DNA from: DASQPR01 sp963797605
GTDB lineage: Bacteria; Actinomycetota; Actinomycetes; Mycobacteriales; Micromonosporaceae
DNA length: 64,000 nucleotides
Assembly (NCBI GenBank): GCA_963797605.1
Contig: CAWCPX010000005.1
Span: forward strand, 310,001 to 374,000
Direction of reading: 5' to 3'
Shown here: piece by piece, positions 61,891-64,000 of the stretch
How the letters are laid out: each line of letters starts with the position of its first letter
How positions within the stretch are numbered: the first letter of the stretch is position 1
The notes under the pieces: model-generated
Seen by the model: the letters and a program-made list of their open reading frames with translations, nothing else
Told to the model about the DNA's origin: nothing
Databases searched by the model: none
Position numbers and translations under genes: made by a program

Positions 61891-62913
61891 CCGAGGAGCC
61901 GGGTCAGCACCGTGATCGCTTCGTCGACGCCGTCGTCGTCGACGTCCATATGCGTGACGAGCCGAGCGAGTTGCCGGCCCATCGTCGAGATCAGGACGCC
62001 TTCGGCCGCCGCGGCGGCCACGAGTTCCTCCGCGTCGAACGGCTGCTTGTGGAGATCGAGGAGCACGATGTTGGTACGCACCCGGGCCTCGTCGACGACC
62101 CCGAACGGCGCCAGCGCGGCGGCGATCCGGTGCGCTCTGACGTGGTCGTCGGCGAGACGTTCGATGTTCTGGTCGAGGGCGTAGAGGCCGGCCGCAGCGA
62201 GTACGCCGACCTGGCGCATGCCACCGCCCATGCGCTTGCGGATCCAGCGGGCGCGTTCGATGGCCGAGCGAACTGCCGACGACCAGGGAGCCGATCGGCG
62301 CGCCCAGGCCCTTCGACAGGCAGACGGACATGGTGTCGAAGAGGGCGCCGTAATCGCGCAACGGCACCTCGTCGGCCACGTGCGCGTGCCAGATCCGGGC
62401 GCCGTCACAGTGCAGGGCCAGGCCCGCGTCGTCGGCCACCCGTCGCAGGTCGCGCAATGCCGCCAGCGGGATCACGGTGCCGCCGGCGCGGTTGTGCGTC
62501 TGCTCGACGGCGATCGCCCGCGTCGGGGTCGCGAAGTAGCCGTCCTCGCGAGACCATCGACGCGATCAGGTCCGGGTTGAGGTCGGGGCCGACGGCCGGC
62601 CACGTACGCGAGGACATGCCACCGATGGCCGCGGCGGCGCCGAGTTCGTAGCGGACGACGTGCGCGTCGGCGTCGCAGAGGAACTCGGAGCCGGGCGGGA
62701 CCGACAGCTGCAACGCGATCTGGTTGGCCATCGATCCGGACGGGGCGAACAGCGCCGCCTCGTGCCCGAACAGGTCCGCGACGTGGGCCTCGCAGGGCGA
62801 AGACGGTGGGATCTTCGCCGTAGACGTCGTCGCCGACCGGTGCCCCCGCCATCGCGGCCCGCATCGCGCGCCGTCGGTCTGGTCACCGTGTCGCTGCGTA
62901 GGTCGACGGCCAC
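61887..62913 (-). CDS. Low-specificity L-threonine aldolase, several frame breaks
   Basis: Frames joined from GTG 62913 give VDLRSDTVTRPT, then APVGDDVYGEDPT, PSGSMANQIALQL, LHCDGARIWHAH, the PLP-lysine motif CLSKGLGAPIGS, and a C-terminus ending VLTRLLG. These are the hallmarks of the PLP-dependent threonine aldolase that cleaves threonine to glycine and acetaldehyde. Four frame changes (near 62870, 62790, 62560 and 62270) are all +1 steps. About 340 residues result, the family's normal size. It overlaps the end of the convergent hydrolase gene by 3-4 bases. Confidence 0.9.
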
Positions 62914-62957
62914 TGCTCGGTTACTCCGTACGCGTGAAAGAGATGTTGATGTAGAGC

Positions 62958-62993
62958 GTCCGTCAAGAGGCGCTAGAGGGCCTATTGACGGAC
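62958..62993. terminator. Stem-loop downstream of the DAHP synthase gene
   Basis: GTCCGTCAA (62958-62966) pairs perfectly with TTGACGGAC (62985-62993) around an 18-base loop, just after the aroG stop codon on the reverse strand. No T run follows, so it is a probable rather than a certain terminator. Confidence 0.6.
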
Positions 62994-62996
62994 ATC

Positions 62997-64000
62997 TTAG
63001 CCTCGCAGCATCTCCGCGACGAGGAAGGCCAGCTCGACCGACTGCTGCGTGTTGAGGCGCGGGTCGCAAGCGGTCTCGTAACGGCGGTGGAGGTCGGCGT
63101 CTTCGATCGCCTGCGCGCCGCCGAGGCACTCGGTGACGTCTTCGCCGGTGATCTCCACGTGCAGGCCACCGGGGTGGGTCTCCAGCTCGCGGTGCACGTC
63201 GAAGTAGCCCAGGACCTCGTCGACGATGCGGTCGAAGTGGCGGGTCTTGTAACCGTTGGACGACTCGTGCGTGTTGCCGTGCATCGGGTCGCACTGCCAC
63301 ACGACCTTCGCGCCGGCGGCGGTGACCTTCTCGACGATCGGCGGGAGCGCGTCGCGGACCTTCTTGTTGCCCATGCGGCTGACCAGCGTCAACCGGCCCG
63401 GGACGTTGTCGGGGTTGAGCTTCTCGCACAGCTCGAGCGCGATGTCGGGCGTCGTCTCCGGGCCGAGCTTGACGCCGACCGGGTTGGCGATGCGCGAGAT
63501 GAAGTCGATGTGGGCGCCGTCGAGCTGCCGGGTGCGCTCGCCGACCCACAGGAAGTGGCCGGAGAGCCCGTAGGCCTTGTCGTCGGCGACGCGGGTGAGG
63601 GCGCGGTCGTATTCGATCGCGAGCGCCTCGTGGGAGCAGTAGAGCGTGGCCGTGCGCAGCGCGTCGTCTTCGGTCATGCCGCAGGCCCGGATGAACGCGA
63701 GCGCCCGGTCGATCTCCTGCGCGAGCGCGTCGTAACGCTCGCCGGCGCGGGAGGTGGTGACGAAGCCCTTGTTCCAGTCGTGCACGGCGTGCAGGTCGGC
63801 CATGCCGCCGCCGAGGTAGGCGCGGAGCATGTTCATCGCGCTGGACGCGTTGGCGTAGGCGCGGATCATGCGCTGCGGATCGGCGACGCGGGCCGCCTCG
63901 GTGGGCTCCAGCGAGTTGATCATGTCGCCGCGGTAGGCCGGGAGGCCGAGCGAGTCGAGCGCCGCCGACCGAGGCTTCGTGTATTGGCCGGCGACCCGGG
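62997..64000 (-). CDS. aroG: Class II 3-deoxy-7-phosphoheptulonate synthase, C-terminal part (runs off right edge)
   Basis: The frame from the right edge reads a class II (plant-like) DAHP synthase: RSAALDSLGLPAYRGDMIN, MNMLRAYLGGGMADLH, SHEALAIEYDRAL, LSGHFLWVGERTRQL, and VWQCDPMHGNTH. It ends TQQSVELAFLVAEMLRG. This enzyme condenses phosphoenolpyruvate and erythrose 4-phosphate at the entry to the shikimate pathway. About 334 of roughly 460 residues are present; the N-terminus lies beyond 64000. It corresponds to Rv2178c, the neighbour of pknL in M. tuberculosis. Confidence 0.95.
   Translation of the reverse strand, partial: RVAGQYTKPRSAALDSLGLPAYRGDMINSLEPTEAARVADPQRMIRAYANASSAMNMLRAYLGGGMADLHAVHDWNKGFVTTSRAGERYDALAQEIDRALAFIRACGMTEDDALRTATLYCSHEALAIEYDRALTRVADDKAYGLSGHFLWVGERTRQLDGAHIDFISRIANPVGVKLGPETTPDIALELCEKLNPDNVPGRLTLVSRMGNKKVRDALPPIVEKVTAAGAKVVWQCDPMHGNTHESSNGYKTRHFDRIVDEVLGYFDVHRELETHPGGLHVEITGEDVTECLGGAQAIEDADLHRRYETACDPRLNTQQSVELAFLVAEMLRG

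Overview
The window is high-GC DNA from an actinobacterium. GTG starts and 4-base stop/start overlaps are common, and several genes are characteristic of the phylum: a BsaP-type biotin synthase partner, MurT/GatD, an imuA'-imuB-dnaE2 mutasome, an Rv2175c-type DNA-binding protein, a PASTA kinase, and CsoR and IdeR sites. The stretch from 30.2 kb to the right edge keeps much of the gene order of Mycobacterium tuberculosis Rv2169c-Rv2178c (DUF3040, GNAT, metF, idsA2, Rv2175c, pknL, aroG), with many extra genes inserted. The genus cannot be fixed from the sequence alone.

Layout. 0-1.4 kb: start of bioF, divergent bioB and overlapping bsaP. 1.4-5.3 kb: a TetR regulator divergent from an alpha/beta hydrolase - Baeyer-Villiger monooxygenase - short-chain dehydrogenase operon. 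5.4-9.1 kb: a membrane protein, an IclR regulator divergent from a lipoprotein, and a bacterial nitric oxide synthase with a small upstream reading frame. 9.3-13.3 kb: a KimA-like potassium transporter followed by a KdpD/KdpE-type two-component pair. 13.4-20.3 kb: GH1 glycosidase, Uma2 nuclease-fold protein, murT-gatD, a TVP38 membrane protein and a lipoprotein serpin. Two intergenic stretches here carry inverted-repeat elements and tandem repeats. 21-24 kb: leuS with an apparent leucine attenuator. 25.2-30.1 kb: moxR - DUF58 - transglutaminase. 30.2-34.1 kb: DUF3040, dinB, a phosphodiesterase and a methyltransferase. 35.4-42.4 kb: a damage-inducible mutagenesis operon (SAV_6107 HEPN protein, imuA', imuB, dnaE2) under what look like a LexA box and a PafBC-type promoter. 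42.8-47.9 kb: transporter, YbaK, GNAT, CDP-alcohol phosphotransferase, metF and regulators. 48-54.3 kb: prenyl synthase, an RNase Sa/barstar pair fused by overlaps to lycopene cyclase genes, an Rv2175c-like protein and a PASTA kinase. 54.4-64 kb: endonuclease IV, iron-regulated bfd-bfr, csoR-copZ-copA, a beta-lactamase-fold protein, threonine aldolase and a class II DAHP synthase running off the right end.

Many conserved genes (GH1, murT, gatD, serpin, dnaE2, imuB, metF, endonuclease IV, copA, threonine aldolase) are broken in frame. Nearly every break I could resolve is cured by removing one G or C, always in the same +1 direction, while long neighbours such as leuS, the nitric oxide synthase, the transglutaminase and the kinase are intact. 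This looks like a systematic insertion error of the sequencing or assembly, not gene decay. I therefore annotate these as probably functional genes with interrupted frames.
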